DNA of 35,440 nt from Lachnospiraceae bacterium (GTDB taxonomy: Bacteria > Bacillota > Clostridia > Lachnospirales > Lachnospiraceae): positions 1 through 35,440 of the forward strand of contig CAAGDV010000002.1 of assembly GCA_900768755.1 (NCBI GenBank), written 5' to 3'. Both the position numbers and the translations under genes were made by a program. The notes below the pieces were generated by a model. That model was not told where the DNA came from and did not search any database. It saw nothing but the letters and a program-made list of their open reading frames with translations. Positions 7,342 through 15,221 of this stretch are shown here, piece after piece (the stretch's first letter is position 1; each line of letters opens with the position of its first letter).

Positions 7342-9600
7342 CTATATTTTTTTTATTCTCCTGCGCTTCTCGTCATAAAGCACTCCGTCCGCTTTATCGA
7401 TGTTTTCCTTCAAATCGTAACTGTTATGGCACTCACAGATAACAAAACCGACAGACATCCCTATCCTGTAAGGTTTGGCCGCCTTTACATTCAGGATTTC
7501 CATAATCTCATTTTTTCTGTTAATATAATCCAAAACATCCATTTGAGGTTCGTATGGAGCAATGGCAACAAACTCGTCTCCGCCCATTCGTCCGACAGCG
7601 GCCTTTGGTCCAAGAATCTCGCCGATACATCTTGCAAGTGATTTTATGGAAAAATCGCCCTCGGCATGTCCGTAATGGTCATTTACCAGCTTTAAGTTGT
7701 CCATGTCACCGTAGGCGACCACAAAGCGGTGATTCTCACTCTCAGCTATCATTTCTTCAGCTTTTGCATAAAAGCCCCTGCGGTTAAACACGCCCGTCAG
7801 CTCATCCATCTTTGACATATTGTCGAGCGACAGATTTTTGCTGTGAAGTGCCATCTGAATGTTCTCCTGCGTGTGGAGAAGATACATGGTTGTGATGGCG
7901 GAGCTTAACTGGTACGACACAAACCTGACCTCGTTAAGGAAGTCCTCGCTGTGAGGTTCGCACAGAATGACTCCGTACTGCTTGTTCTGGCAAAACAGAT
8001 CCACCGCAATAAGTGTGCTGCGTCTTCCGTAATTGAGATGCTTATTTGCAAAAATCATCGGTGTCATGACGCGTCTCTCATGCTCCGGTAAAACATTAAC
8101 GTTGTTGCCGTATGCATATGCCATAAAGTTCCATACAAGATTGGGAGGAAGCATCTCCTGAGGTCGGTATTCAATCGGTTTGTCCAAAAGATACAAAAAT
8201 GTGGTGTCCGCCCCGATAATATTCAGTCTTTTGAGCATAAAGCTGCAGCTGTCCTCAATATTGCCGTTCATCATGAGCATATCTCTTAATACTATATTGT
8301 CAAAATGAACCCTTTCTTTGGTTCTGTCAACAAGATTGCGGTATCCCGCCGCTACATCAAGATTGATGCGCCTGTAAAAATAGTTGTAAATTCTTTGTAC
8401 ATAATTGGCATTCTCCGGTCTGCAGATACCGAAATAATGTCTGTAGCCTCCGTCAACTATATTCTGAATCGCATCAATATTTTTTTCTTCCACAATTTCC
8501 GAATAAAAAATATGGTCAATGATTTTTTCCAGAGAATAATAATCATCAATCTCCATGGTCTTATTCAAAAGACAATCTTCCATTGTCCCAAACAATTCGG
8601 AAAGAATCGAAATTATTCTGTCTTTTATGTCGGCATCTTTTCTGTGTCCGAACATATAGTCCGCGATATTGACGGCCTTTGTGTGGTTGTCCCCGACAAA
8701 AAGCGCATCGGTGTCCTCATATCCGTCATTGCGACCCATGCTTGAATATCTTGGGATGAAATTAGTCCCAATCATATGTCGTTCATCCAAAACTCCGTCA
8801 AGGTAATTGACTGCTTTTTCCATGGCAATCTGTCCCATCCTGTACGCATCGGCGCGAATTGAAGCCATAGGCGGCTCCATTCTTGCGGCAAAAGGCTGGT
8901 CATCAAATCCGACAACGGCAATATCCCTTCCGACATCAATGCCCATGCTCTCAAGCGCTATATACACGCCCTTCGCAACATTATCGTTAACACAGACAAT
9001 GGCATCAATCTTTGGATTGTTTTCTATGAGTTTTATTACCTCATCCGTTACATATGATGACATATCACAGCCCGTACTGTAGCTCTCATCATAATCAAGT
9101 CCGTACTTTTCAAGGGAGTTGCGGTAAGCCTCATATCTCTCCCGCGCCTCAAAATTGTTCATGTCACCGCGCATCATTGCAATGTGCTTTCTGCCCTGCT
9201 CCACGATAAGATGCTCCATCGCCTCAACAATACCGCTGCGGTTGTCAAACACGAGGTAATCATACCCTTCGATAACGGACGCAACATTGAGAACCGGAGT
9301 ATTTCCAAAACATTTCAACAGCTTAAGCTTTACTTCATCCGACACAGGAAAGCATATGCTTCCCGTGACCACAATGACATAATCAAGCTTCGCATCGGCC
9401 GCGTAGAAAAGAAGGGTGTTGTACTGATATTCATACATGTTATCGATTCCGTCAGTATTACGTCCGACATATCCCGCCGGAAAAATCATCAGGTTCGCGT
9501 CAAGTTTTTCAGCAATATCCATTGCGCCACGGGTGATATTCTCGCTAAAGCAATCCTCTATCTCCGCAACCACAAGTCCGATGTTATATCTGTGCCCCAT
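7342..9600 (-). CDS. LacI-like sensor with GGDEF diguanylate cyclase domain
   Basis: The product is 752 aa. Residues 1 to about 290 form a periplasmic-binding-protein-like domain of the LacI/GalR type (IGLVVAEIEDCF, ...HIAMMRGD, DAIVCVNDNVAKGVY, VVGFDDQPFA). There is no DNA-binding HTH before it and no signal peptide or membrane segment, so it is a cytoplasmic sensor. Residues of about 430-585 look GAF-like. The GGDEF domain starts at DELTG (residue 599) with an intact GGDEF (673-677), so cyclic di-GMP synthesis is expected. The RxxD inhibitory site is absent (GPKA in its place). It is the last gene of the operon with the ABC importer, 22 bases after the ATPase, with GGAG 8 nt before the ATG. 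The ligand is unknown; it could be what the importer carries. Confidence 0.88.
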   Translation of the reverse strand: MGHRYNIGLVVAEIEDCFSENITRGAMDIAEKLDANLMIFPAGYVGRNTDGIDNMYEYQYNTLLFYAADAKLDYVIVVTGSICFPVSDEVKLKLLKCFGNTPVLNVASVIEGYDYLVFDNRSGIVEAMEHLIVEQGRKHIAMMRGDMNNFEARERYEAYRNSLEKYGLDYDESYSTGCDMSSYVTDEVIKLIENNPKIDAIVCVNDNVAKGVYIALESMGIDVGRDIAVVGFDDQPFAARMEPPMASIRADAYRMGQIAMEKAVNYLDGVLDERHMIGTNFIPRYSSMGRNDGYEDTDALFVGDNHTKAVNIADYMFGHRKDADIKDRIISILSELFGTMEDCLLNKTMEIDDYYSLEKIIDHIFYSEIVEEKNIDAIQNIVDGGYRHYFGICRPENANYVQRIYNYFYRRINLDVAAGYRNLVDRTKERVHFDNIVLRDMLMMNGNIEDSCSFMLKRLNIIGADTTFLYLLDKPIEYRPQEMLPPNLVWNFMAYAYGNNVNVLPEHERRVMTPMIFANKHLNYGRRSTLIAVDLFCQNKQYGVILCEPHSEDFLNEVRFVSYQLSSAITTMYLLHTQENIQMALHSKNLSLDNMSKMDELTGVFNRRGFYAKAEEMIAESENHRFVVAYGDMDNLKLVNDHYGHAEGDFSIKSLARCIGEILGPKAAVGRMGGDEFVAIAPYEPQMDVLDYINRKNEIMEILNVKAAKPYRIGMSVGFVICECHNSYDLKENIDKADGVLYDEKRRRIKKI

Positions 9601-9622
9601 TAACCGTCTCCTTAACTAAAAA

Positions 9623-10417
9623 TCAACTAAAAATAATTCTGTCGTTGTCAAATTCCTCGTGTTTTCTGGATGAGTATTTTTTCATCAAATCCTCTACGCT
9701 CATTCCCCTGCGGCTTTCCTCATCCATGTCAAAAATTATCTCTCCGCCGTCAAGCATAATTGTCCGGTTACCCGTCTCCAATGCCGATTTTACGTTGTGT
9801 GTAATCATAAGTGTTGTAAGTCTGTTTTCGCTGACAATTTTTTTGGTGATATCCATTACCTTGTCCGCGGTTGCCGGGTCCAATGCTGCCGTGTGCTCAT
9901 CCAGAAGCAAAAGCTTCGGAGGCACAAGCGTTGCCATAAGAAGCGTCACAACCTGACGCTGACCGCCCGAAAGCAGTCCCACCTTTGTGTGCATTCTGTT
10001 TTCAAGGCCCATGTCAAAATCCGCCAGCGCATCGTGAAACATCGTCCTCTCCGATTTGGTTATCGCCGGGGCAAGACCGCCTCTTTTGCTTCTCGAATAT
10101 GCAAGGGCAAGATTCTCCTCAATCGTGAGGTTAGGCGCCGTTCCCTTCATCGGGTCCTGAAAAATACGCCCTATGTGGCGCGCTCTTTTGTGCTCCGACT
10201 GAAATGTTATATTCTCGCCTCCGAGCACGACCTCACCGCAATCCAGCCAGAAATTGCCGCATATCGCATTAAAAAGAGTGGATTTTCCGGCACCGTTGGA
10301 GCCGATAACGGTCACGAATTCCCCATCGTCCAGATGAAGATTCAGCCCGTTAAGCGCCTTGTACTCATTGGGAGTTCCCGCGGCAAAAACCTTAACAGCA
10401 TTAATTACATCAAGCAT
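9623..10417 (-). CDS. ABC transporter ATPase (COG1101 type)
   Basis: The product is 264 aa and powers the importer formed with the two genes upstream. It has Walker A GSNGAGKST, signature LLSGGQRQ, Walker B LLLLDEHTAALDP and the switch histidine in MITHN. Walker B has H after DE, as in this family. The start at 10417 is chosen because AGGAGG lies 8 nt upstream and the ATG overlaps the permease stop by 8 bases, typical of translational coupling; an ATG at 10456 has neither. The ATPase, permease and binding protein match the TrpX-TrpY-TrpZ/COG2984-4120-1101 group. Some members carry aromatic amino acids, but most have no known substrate. Confidence 0.9.
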   Translation of the reverse strand: MLDVINAVKVFAAGTPNEYKALNGLNLHLDDGEFVTVIGSNGAGKSTLFNAICGNFWLDCGEVVLGGENITFQSEHKRARHIGRIFQDPMKGTAPNLTIEENLALAYSRSKRGGLAPAITKSERTMFHDALADFDMGLENRMHTKVGLLSGGQRQVVTLLMATLVPPKLLLLDEHTAALDPATADKVMDITKKIVSENRLTTLMITHNVKSALETGNRTIMLDGGEIIFDMDEESRRGMSVEDLMKKYSSRKHEEFDNDRIIFS

Positions 10418-11315
10418 CCGCGTTTCCTCCTCTTCTGGCACGTCTTCTTGACACATTCTCCTTCATCGCAGGAATCGCAAGCGCCAGGGCAACAATTACC
10501 GCTGCAACGAGATTGAGCATATATGCCGGGAAAACACTGTATTTTGTGGCGAGTGAGATGATAAAACGATAGATTATCGAGCCCGCTATCGCGGATACAA
10601 AACCCAGCGTAACACCTCTTTTTCCGAATATTGCCTCACCGATTATAACCGAAGCAAGGCCCACCACAAGCATTCCGGAGCCCGAACTCATATCTGCATA
10701 ATTCTGATACTGGGCAGTCAGTCCGCCGCAAAAAGCAATGCATGCGTTGCCTATTGCAAGCGCCGCAACCTTCGTAATGTTGACATTTACGGACGATGCG
10801 CTTAACATATCCTGATTGTCTCCCGTAGCTCTGATGCAAAGACCGAAGTGGCTTTTGAAAAACAAGGCAAGAAGCACGATTACAACCACAACCACAACTC
10901 CGATTACAAGAAGCTTTACTATATCCTTGTCGACACCGGACAAAAGTTTTCTTGCATCTGAGAAAATTGTTGTTTTGCTCATCAATGATACATTGGCTCT
11001 TCCCAGTAACACCGCGATATTAATTGAGTGCAGTCCGCACATCGTGATGATTCCGGCAAGTATCGGATGAATCTTAAGTCTTGTCTGCAAAAGGCCGGTG
11101 ACGCAGCCCGCGGCCACACCCGCCGCAACCGATAGGATAAGCCCCAGATACGGGTGCCCCGCCTCCGCAAGCACTGCGGACACCGCCAGGCCGAAGGTAA
11201 AACTGCCTTCGGTGGTCAGATCCGGTATGTTCAATATTCTAAAACTGATGTATATTCCCAACACCATGATTCCGTAGAGAAATCCAAGCTGAAGGGAACC
11301 GTATAATAATGGCAT
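10410..11315 (-). CDS. ABC transporter permease (COG4120 type)
   Basis: The product is 301 aa, highly hydrophobic, with about eight membrane segments. It belongs to the branched-chain/ribose permease superfamily (BPD_transp_2), seen in IRATGDNQDMLSASSVNV and ALAIGNACIAFCGGLTAQYQ. It would form the membrane channel of the importer encoded with the adjacent ATPase and binding protein. GGAGG lies 7 nt before the ATG. A very hydrophobic valine run (GVVVVVVIVLL) marks one central segment. The C-terminus is Arg-rich (RRRARRGG), as expected for a cytoplasmic end. The substrate is not evident. Confidence 0.9.
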   Translation of the reverse strand: MPLLYGSLQLGFLYGIMVLGIYISFRILNIPDLTTEGSFTFGLAVSAVLAEAGHPYLGLILSVAAGVAAGCVTGLLQTRLKIHPILAGIITMCGLHSINIAVLLGRANVSLMSKTTIFSDARKLLSGVDKDIVKLLVIGVVVVVVIVLLALFFKSHFGLCIRATGDNQDMLSASSVNVNITKVAALAIGNACIAFCGGLTAQYQNYADMSSGSGMLVVGLASVIIGEAIFGKRGVTLGFVSAIAGSIIYRFIISLATKYSVFPAYMLNLVAAVIVALALAIPAMKENVSRRRARRGGNADA

Positions 11316-11336
11316 GATAATCCTCCAAACAGGATA

Positions 11337-12314
11337 TTATTTTGCGTCTTTTACAAAGACAGCCTCATTTTTAACTTCATCGCTGAGTTCAATTCCGAGA
11401 GCATTAAGTGTGTCCTCGTTGATTACGGTCTGTGTCGCCGGAACTACAACCGAAGGAATATCAGCTACTGAAACGCCGTCCTTAAGATGCTTAATAGCCA
11501 TCTGTGCTGTCAGAACGCCAATCTCTTTGTCGCTGATTGCGATAGTGGCAAAAGCGCCTGAAACAACCATTGTTGCCGAGCTTCCGTAAACCGGTATTTT
11601 GTTCTCTCTTGCAATCTCGGTTACCGTTGTCATCGCAGCCTGAATGACACTATCGTTAGGTATGAAAATTGCATCCACACTCTCCGCGAGTGTCTGTGCC
11701 GCCTGCATAACCTCCGAAGAATTGGTTACGGTAATTTCCTTGTAGGCAATACCGTTCTGGTCGCAGTATTCTTTTGCCCCTGAAATTGTGTTGACAGAGT
11801 TAACCTCATTGAGGCAGTAAAGAAATCCGTAAGACTCTACATCCGGTGTAAGTTTTTTGCTGAATGCAAAAATATCGCTTATCGGAATTGCGTTTGATGT
11901 ACCCGTAGCGTTTTTGTCGGGGTGCTCCATATCACTGAGAACTCCTGCCGCAACCGGCGCTGATACCGAGCAGAAGAAAACAGGGGTGTCACATTCCTGG
12001 TTAACCATTGCCTGTGTTGCCGGTGTAGCGATGGTGAAAACAGCCTTGTATGAGCCGTCTGCCATTCCCTGCGCAATTGTCTGCACCGCAGAAGCGTCGC
12101 CCTGCGCACACTTTACGTCAATATCCGTATAACCGTTAGCCTTGAGTTCTTCGATAATTCCGTCACGCATGTCATTGAAAGCACCGTTTTCAACAAGCTG
12201 GATGATACCTATCTTATCTCCCGTGCTCTTCTTCTGACAGCCGCACATTCCCAAAGCTGCCAATGCGGTAAGCACCGCCGTCATAATTACTGCCAATTTC
12301 TTTTTCATTTTCAT
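11337..12314 (-). CDS. ABC transporter substrate-binding lipoprotein (TrpX/COG2984 type)
   Basis: The product is 325 aa. The N-terminus is a lipoprotein signal (MKMKKKL, hydrophobic stretch, then LGMCGC with the lipid cysteine at 24 or 26). The mature part has the ABC_sub_bind fold seen in TrpX-like proteins (IGIIQLVENGAFNDMRDGI, VFTIATPATQAMVN, TPVFFCSVSAPVAAGV, AIFIPNDSVIQAAM). It is anchored outside the membrane and delivers the ligand to the permease. Its ATG overlaps the stop of the upstream dehydrogenase (ATGA), with GGAG just before, so the two are translationally coupled. The ligand is unknown: homologues bind tryptophan or tyrosine in streptococci, but the partner dehydrogenase and sugar-sensor-like cyclase suggest something else here. 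Confidence 0.9.
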   Translation of the reverse strand: MKMKKKLAVIMTAVLTALAALGMCGCQKKSTGDKIGIIQLVENGAFNDMRDGIIEELKANGYTDIDVKCAQGDASAVQTIAQGMADGSYKAVFTIATPATQAMVNQECDTPVFFCSVSAPVAAGVLSDMEHPDKNATGTSNAIPISDIFAFSKKLTPDVESYGFLYCLNEVNSVNTISGAKEYCDQNGIAYKEITVTNSSEVMQAAQTLAESVDAIFIPNDSVIQAAMTTVTEIARENKIPVYGSSATMVVSGAFATIAISDKEIGVLTAQMAIKHLKDGVSVADIPSVVVPATQTVINEDTLNALGIELSDEVKNEAVFVKDAK

Positions 12315-13405
12315 TTTTCTCCTTTATCATTAATTTCCTCTAGCTTTAAAAAAGCATTCATGAGCATATCCTCTGTTATTTTGTAAGGATTGTGCTCTAT
12401 ATCCTTCATGGCGAGGGTCGCCGAGACAAGCTTTGGAAGCTCGCTCTCACTCATTCCGATGTCCGAAAGGCACACCGGCAGTCCCACGCTCTTATTGAAG
12501 TCATACACACGTCTGAAATTCTCCTCGTCCCCGTCCACCAGAAGCAGAATAAGAATTCCGTAAGCCACCACCTCTCCGTGAAGATGGTATTTCTCAATAT
12601 GCGGATACGCGGTCAAAGCATAAAATATCGCATGACCCAGACCCGTGTTGTAGTCAATCACCTTGTCTGTCGTAAGAAGAATCGACGCAACCGCCGTACT
12701 CACAATGATGGACAAAACAACCTGCTCAAACTCATACGAGTTCACGCCGTTCTGATGGTCCGTATATCCCTTATATCCGTAGCGCATAATCGGCTCATAG
12801 CACATATACGAGCTCGCAACGCCCTGCGCAACATAATGCGAAACCTCCTCATCTCTTGAAGACACCGTCGACTCAAAATACTTGGCGTAGGTATCCCCCA
12901 TTCCCGCCCACATATACTTATGCGGTGCCGCCGCAATTATCTGCGTATCAATAAACGCGTGTGCCGGCGGTTTTGCAAAAAAGTAAGGCCGCAAAAAGGT
13001 GTTATCCTCCCTGTACATGATTGACACACTGGTACATGCCGAACAGTTGGAGGCAATTGTCGGAAAGGTATAAATATTCTTTTTAAGGACATCGGCAACT
13101 GCCTTGGCTGTATCTGTTGCTTTACCTCCGCCGACTCCCCATATATAATCTGCATTCTTTACCGTCTCAAGCGCCGAAAGCCTGTCGACATTCTCGTAGC
13201 TCGCCTCGCCGCCGTAATATTCCCATGCGGTAATCTCTATCCCGCTGCCGCAAATCGCCTTAAGAAGCTTATCCCTGACAGCCGCCATGGCGCGGTGTCC
13301 GCCAATCACCACCGCCCTGCTTTTGTTGCCTGCGCAGACCTCTTTCACGCGTTCGTAGACATCTTCTCCGATTGAATAGCTTGGAAGATAAATATCATAA
13401 CTCAT
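12311..13405 (-). CDS. Iron-type alcohol dehydrogenase family protein (GldA-like)
   Basis: The product is 364 aa, the length of glycerol dehydrogenase and related NAD(P)-dependent polyol or hydroxy-acid dehydrogenases. The dinucleotide motif GVGGGKATDTAKA is at residues 90-102. Likely metal ligands are D171 (AGMGDTYAKY), H258 (GLGHAIFYAL) and H276 (HLHGEVVAYG), the glycerol-dehydrogenase pattern (usually Zn2+). The substrate cannot be assigned; the hydroxycarboxylate dehydrogenases of the YbdH type are also in this fold. It is the first gene of an operon with the importer and the LacI-GGDEF protein, which suggests it processes what the importer brings in. GGAG lies 8 nt before the ATG. It is cytoplasmic. 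Confidence 0.88.
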   Translation of the reverse strand: MSYDIYLPSYSIGEDVYERVKEVCAGNKSRAVVIGGHRAMAAVRDKLLKAICGSGIEITAWEYYGGEASYENVDRLSALETVKNADYIWGVGGGKATDTAKAVADVLKKNIYTFPTIASNCSACTSVSIMYREDNTFLRPYFFAKPPAHAFIDTQIIAAAPHKYMWAGMGDTYAKYFESTVSSRDEEVSHYVAQGVASSYMCYEPIMRYGYKGYTDHQNGVNSYEFEQVVLSIIVSTAVASILLTTDKVIDYNTGLGHAIFYALTAYPHIEKYHLHGEVVAYGILILLLVDGDEENFRRVYDFNKSVGLPVCLSDIGMSESELPKLVSATLAMKDIEHNPYKITEDMLMNAFLKLEEINDKGEK

Positions 13406-13419
13406 ATTCTTTCTCCATA

Positions 13420-13443
13420 TTATGAGGCCGGGGCAAAAGCCAT
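13420..13443 (-). other. Candidate 7-residue leader peptide
   Basis: In the leader of the dehydrogenase operon an ATG is preceded by GGGGAGAAAGA, a good ribosome site. It opens a frame reading MAFAPAS and a TAA that ends 14 nt before the dehydrogenase ATG. The same GGAGAAAGAAT pattern precedes both starts. No attenuator hairpin was found, so this may be chance or a simple translational-coupling element. Confidence 0.3.
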
Positions 13444-13479
13444 TCTTTCTCCCCGAATACCTACAGACTGCTACTCTAA

Positions 13480-13508
13480 ATTATGATACTGCAATCCAAA
13501 TCTGTCAA
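13480..13508 (-). promoter_or_regulatory. Promoter of the ADH-ABC-GGDEF operon
   Basis: TTGACA (13503-13508), a 17-nt spacer and CATAAT (13480-13485) on the minus strand. The predicted start is near 13473, giving a leader of about 68 nt. Confidence 0.7.
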
Positions 13509-13567
13509 CAAAAAATGTAACGCGGTAATTCAGTGGAAAACAAAATTATATAACGGAAGAACAAAAT

Positions 13568-13591
13568 AAAGACACCAATTAAGGTGTCTTT
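13568..13591 (-). terminator. Terminator after the GH13 amylase gene
   Basis: AAAGACACC and GGTGTCTTT form a perfect 9-bp stem around a 6-nt loop. On the minus strand it is followed by ATTTTGTTC. It lies about 10 bases past the amylase stop. Confidence 0.85.
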
Positions 13592-13601
13592 GTTTTGTTC
13601 A

Positions 13602-15221
13602 CTACTGCAATATCACGCCACAGTATCCCGGAATTGTAATGCTCTCTCCCGAAATTGAAGGTTTCTCGCCGGACACCGTTAGGGTATCGGTAATTTTTTC
13701 GTATCCGTATGTATCCTTTGAAACCGTCACGGTTATCTCTGTGTCGCTGTTGTTAAAAAGTATGCAAAGTTTCTCGTCATTGTAGGTCTTGCTCACCGCA
13801 TAAATATTACCGTTCTGTGCGGTGACATCATCCATCGCCTCCGGCACGCCCCTTCCTATCGCCGGATATTTGTTTCTGATATGCAGGGCGTTGCGATAAT
13901 AATTGTAAAGTGAATACTTATCGTCCTTCTGCGTCTCGTATGAGCCGAAAACATGCTCCTGCTTCTGATAATTCGGAGGACCGTTGGTGGCGTAATCAAC
14001 CTTCTCGTCGGACCAGTACATCGGTGCCCTCTTATTCTCATCCGCCCCGGAACCCACCATTCCAAGTTCCTCGCCGTAATATACAAAAACGCACCCTGTC
14101 TGCATAAGCTGAATTCCTGCCGCAAGTTTCAACTTATTAAGGTCTCTGCCAAGAAAACCTGCGAGCCTTCCCGTGTCATGGTTGGAGGCAAACACACCGT
14201 CCACATAGTCGGGATTAATTGCTTTAAAAGTCTCGTACATTTTGACGACATTGTCAGTCAGTTTTTTGCCCGCCTCGCCGTTTCCGGATTTTTTGACTGC
14301 GCTGCACAAAAGACCATCCTTATTGCCAAAGTTAAAATTAAAAAGGCTGTCAATTCCGCTCTCATAAAAGCTCTCAAGGGTTGACAATGAGCTCCACACC
14401 TCGGCCACGCAGTACAGATTCTCATCAACCGATTTCACATAGTCAACAAACCATTTGAGAATCTCGGTGCTCTCCGTTGTGTTGCCCTCGACAAAATGAA
14501 GCGCCGCGTCAAGCCTGAAGCCCTTTACGCCCTTTGCAATCCAGAAATCAACATTTCTCTCAATCTCTTTACGGACCTCTTCGTTGTACAGATTAAGGTC
14601 CGGCATCTGGTCCCAGAACACGCACTCATAATACCAGTTATCGGTATTGGGAACTTTTGCCCAGCCTGAAGGACACGAATCCCTCATCTCAAAATTATAG
14701 TAGTCCGCGTACGGGCATACCGACACGTCGATATCCTCCGCATACGACAAAGTCGCCAGGTACTCTTTTGCCTTGACAAACCACTCATGCCTTGCGGAGG
14801 TGTGATTGATTACATAGTCCATGTAAATATCGATTCCAAGCTCGTCACATGCTGCCACAAGCGCCTCAAAATCCTCCATCGTGCCGTATTTGGAATCAAT
14901 ACTGTAATAATCGATGACATCGTATTTGTGGTAAGTGCTTGATTTATGTATAGGCGAAAGCCATATGGAGGTAAATCCAAGGTCCTTGATGTAGTCAAGC
15001 TTGGATGTAATTCCGTTCAAATCTCCTATTCCGTCGCCGTTGCTGTCGCAGAATGAATACACAAAAATCTGGTAGCAGTTACCGTATTTGTCATCTATAA
15101 TATTCTCATCGTCATGAAAGTTCTGTCTTTTGTCCGAAAAGCTGCATCCGCAAAACATTGTTATGCACATAATGAAAGAAAGAACTGTTCCTGTAATTCT
15201 TCTGATTCTACCGGTTCTCAT
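13602..15221 (-). CDS. GH13 alpha-amylase family lipoprotein
   Basis: The product is 539 aa. The lipoprotein signal ends at MFCGC (cysteine 24 or 26), so the enzyme is anchored on the outer face of the membrane. The GH13 barrel is complete: a DSNGDGIGDLNG calcium-type loop near residue 59, DYVINH (region I), GFRLDAALHF with nucleophile D238, CVAEVW with acid/base E274, and ASNHD with D349. It hydrolyses alpha-1,4 (perhaps alpha-1,6) links of starch oligosaccharides; exact specificity is not readable. A short C-terminal beta domain follows, with no starch-binding module. AGGAGG lies 5 nt before the ATG, which overlaps the end of the upstream binding-protein gene by 14 bases. It would supply maltodextrins to the neighbouring importer. 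Confidence 0.92.
   Translation of the reverse strand: MRTGRIRRITGTVLSFIMCITMFCGCSFSDKRQNFHDDENIIDDKYGNCYQIFVYSFCDSNGDGIGDLNGITSKLDYIKDLGFTSIWLSPIHKSSTYHKYDVIDYYSIDSKYGTMEDFEALVAACDELGIDIYMDYVINHTSARHEWFVKAKEYLATLSYAEDIDVSVCPYADYYNFEMRDSCPSGWAKVPNTDNWYYECVFWDQMPDLNLYNEEVRKEIERNVDFWIAKGVKGFRLDAALHFVEGNTTESTEILKWFVDYVKSVDENLYCVAEVWSSLSTLESFYESGIDSLFNFNFGNKDGLLCSAVKKSGNGEAGKKLTDNVVKMYETFKAINPDYVDGVFASNHDTGRLAGFLGRDLNKLKLAAGIQLMQTGCVFVYYGEELGMVGSGADENKRAPMYWSDEKVDYATNGPPNYQKQEHVFGSYETQKDDKYSLYNYYRNALHIRNKYPAIGRGVPEAMDDVTAQNGNIYAVSKTYNDEKLCILFNNSDTEITVTVSKDTYGYEKITDTLTVSGEKPSISGESITIPGYCGVILQ

Noticed and set aside
10418..10456. Upstream ATG for the COG1101-type ATPase
   Set aside because: It would add 13 acidic residues deep in the permease gene. 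The ATG at 10417 has a perfect AGGAGG and a coupling overlap.
9797..10516. 239-codon open frame on the plus strand
   Set aside because: It is antisense to the ABC ATPase and permease end, both with clear motifs; the product is Arg/His-rich without domain features.
13406..13480. T-box or other riboswitch ahead of the TrpX-type importer operon
   Set aside because: The leader is only about 68 nt, too short for a T-box, and no antiterminator or T-box core was seen.
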